A DNA stretch of 64,000 nt, from contig JBMNHF010000018.1 of NCBI GenBank assembly GCA_050950205.1, positions 45,041 through 109,040 on the forward strand, in the 5' to 3' direction. This document shows, piece by piece, positions 54,567 through 63,760 of this stretch (position 1 is its first letter; each line of letters opens with the position of its first letter). The DNA comes from WRAV01 sp050950205. GTDB taxonomy: Bacteria > Bacillota > Clostridia > Oscillospirales > Ruminococcaceae. Both the position numbers and the translations under genes were made by a program. Below the pieces are notes generated by a model. It was not told the DNA's origin and did no database searches. It saw only the letters and a list, made by a program, of their open reading frames with translations.

Positions 54567-55776
54567 TGGACGCCACCTGGAACAGCCGGTCATATTCACC
54601 CAAATCCCGAGCCTCGACCTGTGGTGGATGCTGCTTGGCGAAGCTGTTCGGCAGTGGTATTCCACCCTTTTCGCTGAGACCGGCGTATTGTCCGGTGAGC
54701 CATACAATTTTACCGCCGGAGTATTTGGCCTCATGCCTTGCTATGAGTGTGTTGTCCAGGTGAATCTCGACATACCCGGCGCACAGCCGAACCTGAACCT
54801 GCCTGCCGCTATACTGCCAGGGCACACCATAGTGTATGCCATCAAAGCTCACTAAGCCGTCTCGGGTCACGCTTCTGGTCTCCCAGCGGTACTTGTCCAT
54901 GACCTCCTGTGGCGGGAGTGAAAGCAGCCCTTCTTTTGAAAGCTCTATAGCCGGAATTCTTCCGGTCGTTCCATGAACCTTCCCGTCATGCTTACGGCAC
55001 CACTGCAGCGCCTGACGGTTCAGGTCGTTTAAGTCCTCGAATCTGCGTCCGGGCAGGAAGTTGTCCTTTACATAGCCAACGAGCCGTTCCACCTTGCCCT
55101 TCGTCTGCGGGCGGCGGGGAGCGCATACCTTTGGTATGAAGCCCATATCCACGGAGAAATCCTCGAACGCCGTGTTCCAGATGGGCTTGCCGCCATCTCT
55201 GCCGATAATCACTGTCTTCATGTTATCCGTCAGCACCTTTTCTGGCACGCCGCCGAAGTATGCAAAGGCGTTTACCATGCAGCGCTCAAGGCTGGAGAGG
55301 TCACAGCGGCTTGTGAATTCTATGTATTTGGCTCGGGAATGCCCCAGCACCATCACAAATACCGGAACCTTGTGCACTGTGCCGCCGGTGTCCGTGTAGT
55401 GGCAGATGCCCCAATCCATCTGCGCCTGCTTCCCGGGAGCTGTTTCATACCGCCGCACGGCCGGCAGCTTCTTTGGCGGACGAAACGGATGCACATAATC
55501 CTTGAGGATGCTGATGCCACCGTCATATCCGGCCTCACGCAGCCGATCGAGCAGTACCACGCAGTTGTAGATCCCATCGGCCATCAGCTCATGCAGCAGC
55601 GGCTTGTACGCATCCAGCTTCGATGGACGGTCAATTTTCTCCGGCGGTGAAACACCGGGCTGCATGTATTTTCGGGCTGTGTTTTTAGAGATGCCCAATT
55701 CTTTGCCGATGGCGTATGCACTCTTACCCGCCCCAGCCGACTCTTTTATCTTCATAATTATCCCACTCCTTAGCAT
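54559..55776 (-). CDS. istA: IS21 transposase IstA
   Basis: DDE transposase of 405 residues. An N-terminal helix-turn-helix (SAYAIGKELGISKNTARKYM) precedes the catalytic core with Asp in QMDWG, Asp in VLTDNMKT and Glu in GKVERLVGYV. GGAGG lies 8 bases before ATG 55776. It is full length, so the element may be active. Confidence 0.93.
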   Translation of the reverse strand: MLRSGIIMKIKESAGAGKSAYAIGKELGISKNTARKYMQPGVSPPEKIDRPSKLDAYKPLLHELMADGIYNCVVLLDRLREAGYDGGISILKDYVHPFRPPKKLPAVRRYETAPGKQAQMDWGICHYTDTGGTVHKVPVFVMVLGHSRAKYIEFTSRCDLSSLERCMVNAFAYFGGVPEKVLTDNMKTVIIGRDGGKPIWNTAFEDFSVDMGFIPKVCAPRRPQTKGKVERLVGYVKDNFLPGRRFEDLNDLNRQALQWCRKHDGKVHGTTGRIPAIELSKEGLLSLPPQEVMDKYRWETRSVTRDGLVSFDGIHYGVPWQYSGRQVQVRLCAGYVEIHLDNTLIARHEAKYSGGKIVWLTGQYAGLSEKGGIPLPNSFAKQHPPQVEARDLGEYDRLFQVASNG

Positions 55777-55826
55777 ATCGGGCACCTCCAAGACGCTTTG
55801 TCTTGAGGGTAACCTCTCTATTCTCG

Positions 55827-55877
55827 TGGGTCAATTCTCGTCGGCGATTTAAGGTCATTTTACTCCGGCGGTGACAA
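55827..55877 (-). repeat. right terminal repeat of the IS21 element
   Basis: Read inward on the minus strand it begins TTGTCACCGCCG, followed by TGACC and TGACCCA blocks in the same spacing as at the left end. Confidence 0.8.
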
Positions 55878-55919
55878 TTTCCACGACGCTCTGTTCCGCT
55901 GATCTGCATTTTCCCATAC

Positions 55920-55959
55920 AAAAAGACCAATCTCTTGAGCTCTTGAGATTGGTCTTTTT
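55920..55959. terminator. terminator of the gntR-type gene
   Basis: AAAAAGACCAATCTC pairs with GAGATTGGTCTTTTT. It lies between the IS right end and the regulator gene. Confidence 0.88.
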
Positions 55960-55976
55960 GCTTGGGAAGGCACAGT

Positions 55977-56693
55977 TTATAACGCCTTCAAGTATATATC
56001 CGCAGGGTTTTCCATAAGTGAAATCAACCTGTGCTGGAGTGGTGAAATCTGTTTTCCCATTGATTCAAGCAGTTGCTTCTGAGAAGCTCTTGTATGTTCC
56101 ACCATGTAATCGGCAGCGCTTTGTACCTTTCGATGCGCAATCAAGTCTACGATTTTTCGATGTTCCTTGAGGATGCGATCGTTGGAATTGGGTACTTGGT
56201 AGTAAATTCTCCGATACCGCTCACACTGCTCCCACACAATGTCAAACAGCTTCAGAAGCACATCGTTTTCTGAAAGCTGCACGATGAAGCGGTGGAAGTT
56301 TCGATTTTGTTCCAGAATTGTAGATGTGGAAGTCCCCCCCACATCCTGCTGGTAGTTTAACATGTTGTAGAGCTTGTCAATTGCGGAATCCGGCGCTGAG
56401 GCTGTCGTAATCATAACTGCCATAGACTCCATTTGCGCGCGAACATCAAATAACTGGTTTAGGGATGCATCGCTTAACGGGGACACCATAACACCACGAT
56501 GAGGTGTTTTGACCACAAGGCCCTCGGAGGCCAGACGATCCAAACCGCTACGGATTGGCATACGGCTGAGATTCAGCTTGCGGGCGGCTTCGTCCTGGTC
56601 TATCTTTTCGCCTGGGACCAGAAAGCCCGATAGAATCCAGTCTTTTAGCGACTCATAAGCGAATTGTGCGGCGGAGGGCTTTGATTCAGTCAT
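55977..56693 (-). CDS. GntR-family regulator (FCD type)
   Basis: Regulator of 238 residues. The N-terminal winged helix has QDEAARKLNLSRMPIRSGLDRLASEGLV. The C-terminal all-helical FCD domain has the metal/ligand residues in NRNFHRFI and KEHRKIVDLI. FCD regulators sense carboxylic acids and repress catabolic genes. AGGGA lies upstream of the ATG. It is 43 bases downstream of the RraA-type gene and is likely co-transcribed with it, facing the galB-type operon. The TTGATCAA palindromes in the intergenic region are its probable operators. Confidence 0.9.
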   Translation of the reverse strand: MTESKPSAAQFAYESLKDWILSGFLVPGEKIDQDEAARKLNLSRMPIRSGLDRLASEGLVVKTPHRGVMVSPLSDASLNQLFDVRAQMESMAVMITTASAPDSAIDKLYNMLNYQQDVGGTSTSTILEQNRNFHRFIVQLSENDVLLKLFDIVWEQCERYRRIYYQVPNSNDRILKEHRKIVDLIAHRKVQSAADYMVEHTRASQKQLLESMGKQISPLQHRLISLMENPADIYLKAL

Positions 56694-56736
56694 AACAATC
56701 CCTGCTTTACAAGAAAATATGATTTATATAGCGCTT

Positions 56737-57399
56737 CTACTTGGACAGCATTGTGTTGTAGCTGTATTTTGCATCAACATCCATATTGCTCATGCCGGAG
56801 CGAAGATCGGCGCACATAGCTTCTTCTTTCAGATATAGTTCTTCCGCTTTTTTTAGGATATTGTCTAAATGCTCTCTCGGAATAAACGCAACACCGCTTC
56901 GGTCGGCAATCACAACATCACCCGGATTAACCTGCACATTGCCAAATTGAACCGTAATGTTGGTTGCATCCTCAACTGCGCGCCCTCGAGCGCTCTGTAC
57001 AACAGGCCCCCGAGAATAAACAGAAAAGCCCAAATCCACGTAGTCATCAATATCGCGGCAAAAACCGTCGATAATAACGCCAGATACGCCTTTCATTTTT
57101 GCGCCAGTTGCTAAAACGCCACCCCAGCAGGAGATATCTTTTCTTCCGGCGTTGTCAACAACAATTACGTCCCCTTCTTCGGCTACAGAGATAGCCTGCT
57201 GACCCAAATGGAATTTTGGGGGTGTCGTGCCTGCGGCAATAAGTCGAACTGTAACTGCAGATCCGAACACTTTCTGGCATCCTTCCCATGTGGGAAGGAT
57301 GCCATGTACTGCACCCTTTAAGTTATAGAAATCCAGAGCATCGGACACATTAGTGCTTGATATTTTGGAAAGAAGTTGTTTTTGCTCACTCGTCATCAT
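56737..57399 (-). CDS. RraA-fold aldolase/decarboxylase
   Basis: Protein of 220 residues of the RraA-like family. The active-site region reads GGVLATGAKMKGVSGVIIDGFCRDIDDY, with the Arg-Asp pair that binds pyruvate and metal in class II HMG/CHA aldolases. These enzymes split 4-carboxy-4-hydroxy-2-oxoadipate to pyruvate and oxaloacetate, or decarboxylate oxaloacetate. True RNase E regulators share the fold but not this context. Its neighbour GalB-type hydratase would make exactly that substrate. GGAG is 8 bases before the ATG. Confidence 0.78.
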   Translation of the reverse strand: MMTSEQKQLLSKISSTNVSDALDFYNLKGAVHGILPTWEGCQKVFGSAVTVRLIAAGTTPPKFHLGQQAISVAEEGDVIVVDNAGRKDISCWGGVLATGAKMKGVSGVIIDGFCRDIDDYVDLGFSVYSRGPVVQSARGRAVEDATNITVQFGNVQVNPGDVVIADRSGVAFIPREHLDNILKKAEELYLKEEAMCADLRSGMSNMDVDAKYSYNTMLSK

Positions 57400-57476
57400 T
57401 TAAGCAGCTCCTTTTGTTGTAGTTTAAAGATACCTGTCAACTGTAGAATACTATATGGAAGTGAATTCGTCAATAC

Positions 57477-57839
57477 ATTTGATCAAATTTCCACAGCTGA
57501 CATTTGTTTCAACTATAAAGCGATGGCTAGCACTACGTTTTAAGTTAATGTAAAACGCGGCAATATACCATTGTAATATATATATTTTCATGTAATTAAT
57601 AATATAATTTGACATTTTTTATAATTTCATTAAAGGTGATCAGGATTTGCTTTTATTGATTGTCCATGTGATAACACAGCTATTATAATAAATTTGATCA
57701 ATAACTATCAATTTCCGCATTTTTATTGTAAGAAATGTTGTGTATCAATTATCTGGTTTGCGTAATTACACAAAAAACATATATGATTATTGACATTTTA
57801 AAGTAAATATGTCATACTGATGATAATGTTTTGATCAAA
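57477..57839. promoter_or_regulatory. three TTGATCAA operator candidates in the divergent control region
   Basis: The 488-base AT-rich gap between the two divergent units holds ATTTGATCAAAT (57477-57488), TTGATCAA (57694-57701) and TTTGATCAAA (57830-57839). The first is near the leftward start region, the last lies just after the rightward transcription start. This spacing suits repression and looping by the adjacent GntR-type regulator. No other gene or RNA is seen in the gap. Confidence 0.6.
57790..57818 (+). promoter_or_regulatory. promoter of the galB-type operon
   Basis: TTGACA (57790-57795), 17 bases and CATACT (57813-57818). The TTTGATCAAA palindrome at 57830 lies at about +6, where a bound repressor would block transcription. 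Confidence 0.65.
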
Positions 57840-57887
57840 CATAGCCTTTAGAAGTTAAATCGTATGAAAAATGGAGGGGAAAGACTT

Positions 57888-58628
57888 ATGGATTTTTCCG
57901 GTAAAAAAATGTTGGTTGTTTCTGCGCATCCCGGTGACCTACTTTGGCGCTGCTCCGGCGCAATCGCCAAACATGTTTCGATGGGTGGTACTGCCGACGT
58001 TGTAATTATTACTTATGGTACTGGCGGCGAAGCGAACGAGGTGATGAAGCAACCTGGCATGACCGTGGAGCAATGCAAAGCGGAGCGGAAACGAGACACC
58101 GAAAAAGCCGCGGAAATCCTGGGCGTTCGCAGCATCGAATTTTTTGATTGCGAGGACTATCCGTTTGAGGCAACACGCGAACAGCATAGGAGACTTGCAA
58201 AAAAAATCAGGCAAATAGAGCCCGACCTGATTTTAACGCACCACGAATACGATTACTGCAATCCGGATCATGGTTCCATCCTCAAATATGTCATCACGTC
58301 GTGCGAAATCGCGGGCGGCTTCGGCATCGAAATCGAGGGCACCAAACCCGGCGCTGGCGGTCGCACACCAATCTTCTGTTTTGAGCCGCACGCCTCTGAG
58401 ATCAACGGATTCCAGCCAAATCTCTTTGTTGACATTAGCGATGTGATCGAGACAAAAAAGGCAGCGATGGCCTGCTTTGAAGGTAAAAAGGCTCTGGCGG
58501 AAAGATATATACAGCGTGCGTTGGTTCGGGCCGATAATGCGCGAAGCTTTGGGCGTTCCCAATGCAAGTACGCTGAAGCTTATCAGGCGGTATATCCCAT
58601 TGCCGTTAATGGTTATTTTGTATATTAA
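57888..58628 (+). CDS. galB: GalB-type hydratase (PIG-L fold)
   Basis: Protein of 246 residues of the PIG-L/LmbE fold. The usual AHPDDE motif reads AHPGDLLW, so the metal ligands His and second Asp remain but the catalytic base Asp is Gly. This matches 4-oxalomesaconate hydratase GalB rather than deacetylases. Other GalB-like stretches are ILGVRSIEFFDCEDYP, LTHHEYDYCNPDH, PIFCFEPHASE and YAEAYQAVYP. GalB hydrates 4-oxalomesaconate to the substrate of the RraA-type aldolase encoded opposite. ATG 57888 has GGAGGGG 8 bases upstream. This gene is intact, unlike those after it. Confidence 0.72.
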   Translation: MDFSGKKMLVVSAHPGDLLWRCSGAIAKHVSMGGTADVVIITYGTGGEANEVMKQPGMTVEQCKAERKRDTEKAAEILGVRSIEFFDCEDYPFEATREQHRRLAKKIRQIEPDLILTHHEYDYCNPDHGSILKYVITSCEIAGGFGIEIEGTKPGAGGRTPIFCFEPHASEINGFQPNLFVDISDVIETKKAAMACFEGKKALAERYIQRALVRADNARSFGRSQCKYAEAYQAVYPIAVNGYFVY

Positions 58629-58683
58629 TATGAGAACATTTATTTGTTGACTGGGCCCAGAAGAAATGTACAGTTTAAACAGA

Positions 58684-58719
58684 AAAGGAGAAGCGATTAT
58701 GAAAGGAGAAGCGATTATG
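58684..58719 (+). repeat. tandem 18-base repeat containing ribosome site and start codon
   Basis: AAAGGAGAAGCGATTATG occurs twice in a row, perfect and in frame (58684-58701 and 58702-58719). It gives the next gene two complete start signals, at ATG 58699 and ATG 58717. Confidence 0.9.
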
Positions 58720-60317
58720 CAACGTAAATCTGCCTGTTTCGCATTGTCTTTGTTCCTAGTGTTGACACTGATTCTGTCCGGATGCGGCCAAAGCAATTTG
58801 CCGGCCGCTGATGGCGCTTCGGATAGCAATGTTGCCGGCAGCAGCACGTCGGGCTCCAGTGCATCCGCAGATAATGTGGCGGGTACTGACAAGACTACCG
58901 CCAATATTGCAGTCAACAGAAATATTACATCTTTGGACGGATCCGGCGGAGGGTTCACTTCCACTACAGCGTCTCAGCATATCTTTGACGGTCTGGTACG
59001 CATTAATAAAGATATGGAACCGGAACCGTCCCTGGCAACAGAATGGGAAAAGGTTGATGACCTGACTTGGCGATTCAAGCTTCGCGAAGGCGTTGCATTC
59101 CACGATGGCTCACCTTTTAACGCAGATGCTGTTGCGTTTTCCATTAAACATTATACAGATGTAATTCAATACAAATACGCTGCACAGTGGGGCTTGGCGT
59201 GGCCGCCTACTTGTGAGATTGTAGATGAATATACTGTGTTGATCAAAACACAAAGCCCACAGCCCGCAGTTCCCCGACTGGTGAGTCGATTGCCAATGTT
59301 GCCGGTCGATTATTCTGGAGCAACAATGGAAGACTTTTTCTCGGCCCCGATTGGTACTGGTGCGTACAAGTTTGTGAAATGGGATCCGGGCATTGTGCTG
59401 GAACTAACGGCTAACGAAGATTATTGGCGTTGCACTCCAGCTATTAAAACGGTGAACTACTACACGGTTACCGATGATAATGCCGTTTGGCCGGTTTAAA
59501 GTCTGGTGAATATGACATTGTTTATGCAGTGCCGTATGATCAAATTGAGGCAATTAACGCAACCGATGGCTTGCGCGTTATGAACGAGCCCACAATCGGC
59601 TATGACGCCATCCAATTTAATTTCAACATCAGGGCGGTTCGCCTGTGGGCGATCTGAAAATCCGTCAGGCCATGCTGTATGCGATTGATCATGCTGGAAT
59701 TTGCGACACTATTATGAGCGGGATACCAACAGCCGGCCGATGGTCCCGCACCACTCAGTGTTTTTGGCGCTTATGATGGCGGCGGCTTCCCTGCGCGTGA
59801 TCTTGACAAAGCAAAGCAGCTGATGGATGAAGCTGGATATACTGGCCAAGAGATAAAATTCGTGTTCCATTCCGGTGAATTTACTTCTGACCTGGAAGTT
59901 AGCGAGCTGGTGCTCGCACAGTTGCAGGAGGCTGGCTTCAACGTGGTATTCTCACAGGTAGAAAGCGGTGCATGGACAGACATAAAGCCGACTGACCAGT
60001 GGGATATCACAAACAATTCGGTTCCGGGTTCCTTCAGCGGCGAAGCACAATACCATTATAACCAGATGAAGAATTTGACCGGTCTTCATCTGGAAGAATT
60101 TGAATCCATTATGAACGCAGCGGATGCGGATACCCAACAAAGCTCCGAGGATCGCGCCGCGGACATTTCCCGAGCAATGAAGATTCTCTGGGATTATGTG
60201 CCTTATGCATTTGGTACTGTGCCCACATCGTCTATCGGCATGGTCGACAGCTTTACCGGCTATGAGTATATTCCCTTGAACTGGCTTATGCTGGCCGAAG
60301 CGAGCTTTGGCGGTTGA
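58717..60317 (+). pseudogene. frameshifted substrate-binding lipoprotein of an ABC importer
   Basis: Family 5 (oligopeptide/nickel/opine) solute-binding protein, about 530 residues if repaired. A lipoprotein signal (LILSGCGQ) is followed by VNRNITSLDGSGGG, PSLATEWEKVDDLTWRFKLREGVAFHDGSPFNADAV and a coherent C-terminus. The frame breaks near 59490 (net -1), 59630 (-1) and 59717 (-2 or +1), yet the protein reads on sensibly in the next frame each time. No in-frame nonsense substitution is seen between breaks. ATG 58699 is an alternative start because of the repeat. It would bind the substrate of this locus. Confidence 0.8.
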
Positions 60318-60353
60318 TCATGTGAGGTTCCGCAGGAAAGGAATTGCAATAAC

Positions 60354-61289
60354 ATGAAAAATATGTTAATAACCCGCTTGCTACGGGATTACTTACCGTC
60401 TTTCTCGCGACGCTTTTGGTATTCGTTCTGCTTCGTGTTATTCCTGGTGACGCCGCAAGTATGTTAGCAGGTCCAGAGGCATCCCAGGAAGAAATTGAAG
60501 CGCTTCGCGTTGCGTGGGGGCTGGACAGCCGCTAATGACACAATTCTTTGTATATTTGAAGAAGCTAATTACGGGCGACGCGGGAATGTCCTACGCTTAC
60601 CGTACGGGTACACTATTGTTAACTCCAGCCTCCGTTTGGTTCTGGCCCGCATTCCCAACACCCTGATTTTGGCGTTGACCGCATTGATCATTACCGTTCT
60701 TGGGTCGGTTCCGATCGGTGTGTACACAGCCAAAAAACCAGGCGGGTTGTTGGACAACATCGTCAGTTCGACGGGGTTTATCCTGAAAGCATTACCCCTT
60801 TTCTTCGTTGGAATTATGCTAATGCTGTTCTTCGGACTAAAGCTTAAATGGCTGCCGACCGGAGGTACCGGATCCTTTCTGCACCTGCTTCTGCCTGCGA
60901 TTACACTGTCATCCCATGAGGTTGTGACATTGACTCGCTTGACGCGAACCGAGGTGGGGCGTGTTTTGCGCAGCGACCACATTCGCACCGCAAAAGCGAA
61001 GGGCTTATCCAGCAATATGGTGCTATACAAGCATGCACTTCGGAATGTGTCAATCCCGCTTGTAACTAACATTGGATTGCGGCTGGGAAAACTGATCAAC
61101 GGCGCAGTCGTGGTCGAGACATTGTTTCGTTGGCCCGGTATCGGTTCTCTGCTCATAACCTCCTTAAATGCCCGCGATTATCCAGTAATACAGGTGCTTA
61201 TCCCTTACGCCGCCTTTGTGTTCGTCGTGGTCAATTTGCTTGTTGATTTGCTGTATGGCGTTTTGGATCCGCGTGTAACGCATAAGTAA
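60354..61289 (+). pseudogene. frameshifted ABC importer permease, DppB type
   Basis: Membrane permease, about 312 residues if repaired. The N-terminal GLLTVFLATLLVFVLLRVIPGDAA block and C-terminal EAA loop (LTRTEVGRVLRSDHIRTAKAKGLS) are typical of DppB. Net -1 breaks occur near 60382, 60529 (a CC where the frame needs CCC) and 60607 (GGG for GGGG). Only the part from about 60607 on is one open frame. It follows the binding-protein gene directly. Confidence 0.8.
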
Positions 61290-61322
61290 ATTGAATCTGT
61301 GAAGGCATGGGAGGTAATGGTT

Positions 61323-62151
61323 TTGAAGAAGATAGTAAAAGCATGGTTCATGCGGAGAGGATCCGTCAGGACAACAATCGGTGCGGCTATTATTCTGTTT
61401 GTGGTTGCTGTCATCTTGTTATCTCTGGTTTGGACGCCTTGTGATCCGGAACTGACGGATTTGTCACTTCGCCTTTCTCCGCCAGTTCCAGGACACCCCT
61501 TCGGCTGTGACCAGTTAGGACGCGATGTTTTGAGCCGCACGATGGTTGGCGGGCAGGTATCGTTGCTCATTGCAAGTCTGGCAGTGGTAGGGACCGCGGT
61601 TCTTGGAACGGTTCTCGGGGTGTTAGGTGGGTTCTTTGGCGGAAAAATCGACAACGTTGTTGGCGTGTTCGCGGAACTTAAGCAGGCGTTGCCTACATTT
61701 TTATTGTGCATCCTTTTCTTGGCTGTTTCGGTTCAAGCATTTGGTCCATGGTGATTATTTTAGCCATATCGGACTGGGTTTCCATCTACCGCACCGTGCG
61801 CGGCAGCACACTTGTCGAACGGGAAAAGGACTACATTTTAGCAGGCAGAACCCTAGGCGCGAAAAACAAACGACTGTGTTTAACCACATTGTGCCAAATG
61901 TGCTTCCTTCTGTAATTGTTCTTGCTACACTGCTGATCGGAACGGCAATTCTGCAAGAGTCCAGCCTCAGTTACCTGGGTGTTGGTGTAGCGCGCCCATA
62001 CCCTTCTTGGGGGCGCATGATCAGCGATGGGCAGGCTTATATTGACAGTGCGTGGTGGGTATCTTGCATTCCCACTTTTGCAGTAGCAATTACGGTCATT
62101 GGCATTAATGTGCTTGGCGACGGCATTCGTCAGTTAATGAAGATGGAGTAA
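61323..62151 (+). pseudogene. frameshifted ABC importer permease, DppC type
   Basis: Partner permease, about 277 residues if repaired. Typical DppC features are HPFGCDQLGRDVLSRTMVGGQVSL, the EAA loop (EREKDYILAGRTLGAKN) and ESSLSYLGVGVARPYPSWG. Net -1 breaks lie near 61752 and 61866. Start TTG 61323 has GGGAGG 8 bases upstream; an ATG at 61317 is too close to it. No ATPase genes (DppD/DppF) follow within the window. Confidence 0.8.
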
Positions 62152-62184
62152 GATACATCCAAGTAATTAGAGAGGAAGTAACGA

Positions 62185-63746
62185 ATGAGAAATCCGATCA
62201 TTGACAGAAAAGGCGCGCTAAAGCCGCAAGGGGAACAGTGCTTTGTCAACTACATGTATGTAGACGCGGGCATGGTGTCATGGACCATGGACGGAAAAAA
62301 AGCCCCCCAATGGGGCGAGCCAACTGGGCAGGTAACAGGAAACCCCACCGGTGCGTTCGGTATCCGCTTGGAGGCGCAGAAGGCGCAGCTGATCGGTCGG
62401 TGTTCAAACTCGACCGCCCGTGGGAAGCAAACTATAATATGTATTTTACAGCGGCAATTTACGAGGATGGTCTGTATCGCGCCTGGTACTCCTGCATTCC
62501 TCCCGATCACATGCAGCAGGAAGATGTGCGTTATAAGATGGCTTCGGGACAGGTGCTCTGTGTGGCGGAATCCAAGGACGGTGTGAACTGGGAAAAACCA
62601 AACCTGGGATTGCAAGCCTATTATGGCAGGAAACCAATATCTGTTTTGGTCGGGACTTGAGTCCTTACGGTTTCCAGAGCGGCAGTCTGTTTATTGATCC
62701 GAATGGCAAGCCCGAAGAAAAGTATAAGATGATTTATGTGGGACTGATGCCTGTTGAGGATATGGATGCGGCGAAGAAAAAATATACCGAGATGTTCGGC
62801 GACGCCTTGGATCCCAAGGGATTCACTGTGCTGAATGACAAACCATACGTCAAGGGGCTGTATGGCGCGGTATCGCCTGACGGCATCCATTGGAAGTGTA
62901 TTGAGGAGCCATTGATGGTGCAGCCCAGCGACACGTTGAATACCTGCGTGTGGGATGCGGAGCGCCAGGCATACATCGCCTACATCGTTTGCGCCATGGC
63001 GATCGCCGTGTTGTTGGCCGCATGGAAAGCAAAGATTTCTTCTGCTGGAAGCAGGCCCCGGAGATCGTGTTGAAAGCGCCGTTGGATTGGTCGCCTTGTG
63101 ACGATATCTACACCAACAATCGCATGAATTACCCTGGCAGCAATGTCAAGCTCATGTTCCCCAATGTCTATCATCGCTTTACGGACAGCCGGAACGTTTA
63201 CCTGGCATCGAGTCTGGATGATATGATTTGGGAGTTTGTGCCGGGCGGCCCGGTGTGGAAGCCGATGGGTGCGGAGACTGGTGCGTTGGTGATTTGAATC
63301 CGGGCTTGGGCCTGTTGCCGCTGGCTGACAACAAGCTTGCCATGCCAATGCTGGGATACGCGCGGCCACACAAATACTGCCGCGGCGGCGAGCAAAAACT
63401 GGGGCAGCCCGGTTTCGCGGTATGGACAAAGGGACGACTGGCGGCGCTTGTTGCCGATGAGAGAGGCGGCTTCCAGACGCCCAAGATCAAGTTTGAAGGC
63501 AAGCAGATTGTACTGAATGTGCAAACCACCCCCTCCGGCTGTGTGCGGATGGAGCTGCGCAACGAAAAGGGTGAAGCCATTGAAGGCTACCGCTTTGCCG
63601 ATTGCGACGCAATAGTAGGTGACCACATCGGCCATACGGTCAGTTGGCGCGGAAACACGGATCTCAGTGTATTGAGTGGCCAGGACATCATCATGGCGTT
63701 CGAGATGCATTCCGCGAAGCTGTTCTCATTCGAGTTTATTCAATAA
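62185..63746 (+). pseudogene. frameshifted beta-propeller protein (GH32/GH43-like)
   Basis: About 520 residues if repaired. Repeated blades of the form ESKDGVNWEKP, SPDGIHWKCIEEP and SSLDDMIWEFVPGGP, with a C-terminal beta-sandwich (GKQIVLNVQTTPSGCVRMEL), suggest a five-bladed propeller related to GH32/GH43 glycosidases. No signal peptide is seen, so it would be cytoplasmic. Four net -1 breaks lie near 62395, 62632, 62985 and 63285. A GAGAGGAAG site precedes ATG 62185. The substrate is unknown. Confidence 0.65.
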
Positions 63747-63760
63747 TTTGGAGGTATGAA

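Larger units (their letters stand above)
53709..55877 (-). mobile_element. IS21-family insertion sequence
   Basis: Complete element of about 2.17 kb with istA and istB on the minus strand and matching ends. The ends read TTGTCAACGCCG at 53709 and, in reverse, TTGTCACCGCCG at 55877, and remain similar over about 50 bases. Each end also has an inner TGACCC block spaced by AAA-CGCCG. No clear target duplication flanks it (left ACTCTT, right TTTCCA), so it may be old or one border has changed. It separates the chemoreceptor from the GntR locus. Confidence 0.9.

Noticed and set aside
53690..55895. Target-site duplication of the IS21 element
   Set aside because: The bases next to the two ends do not match beyond two positions, so none is reported.
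57888..58628. N-acetylglucosamine deacetylase (LmbE/BshB) as the name for the PIG-L-fold gene
   Set aside because: The catalytic Asp of AHPDDE is Gly, and the C-terminal motifs and the RraA neighbour fit a GalB-type hydratase better.
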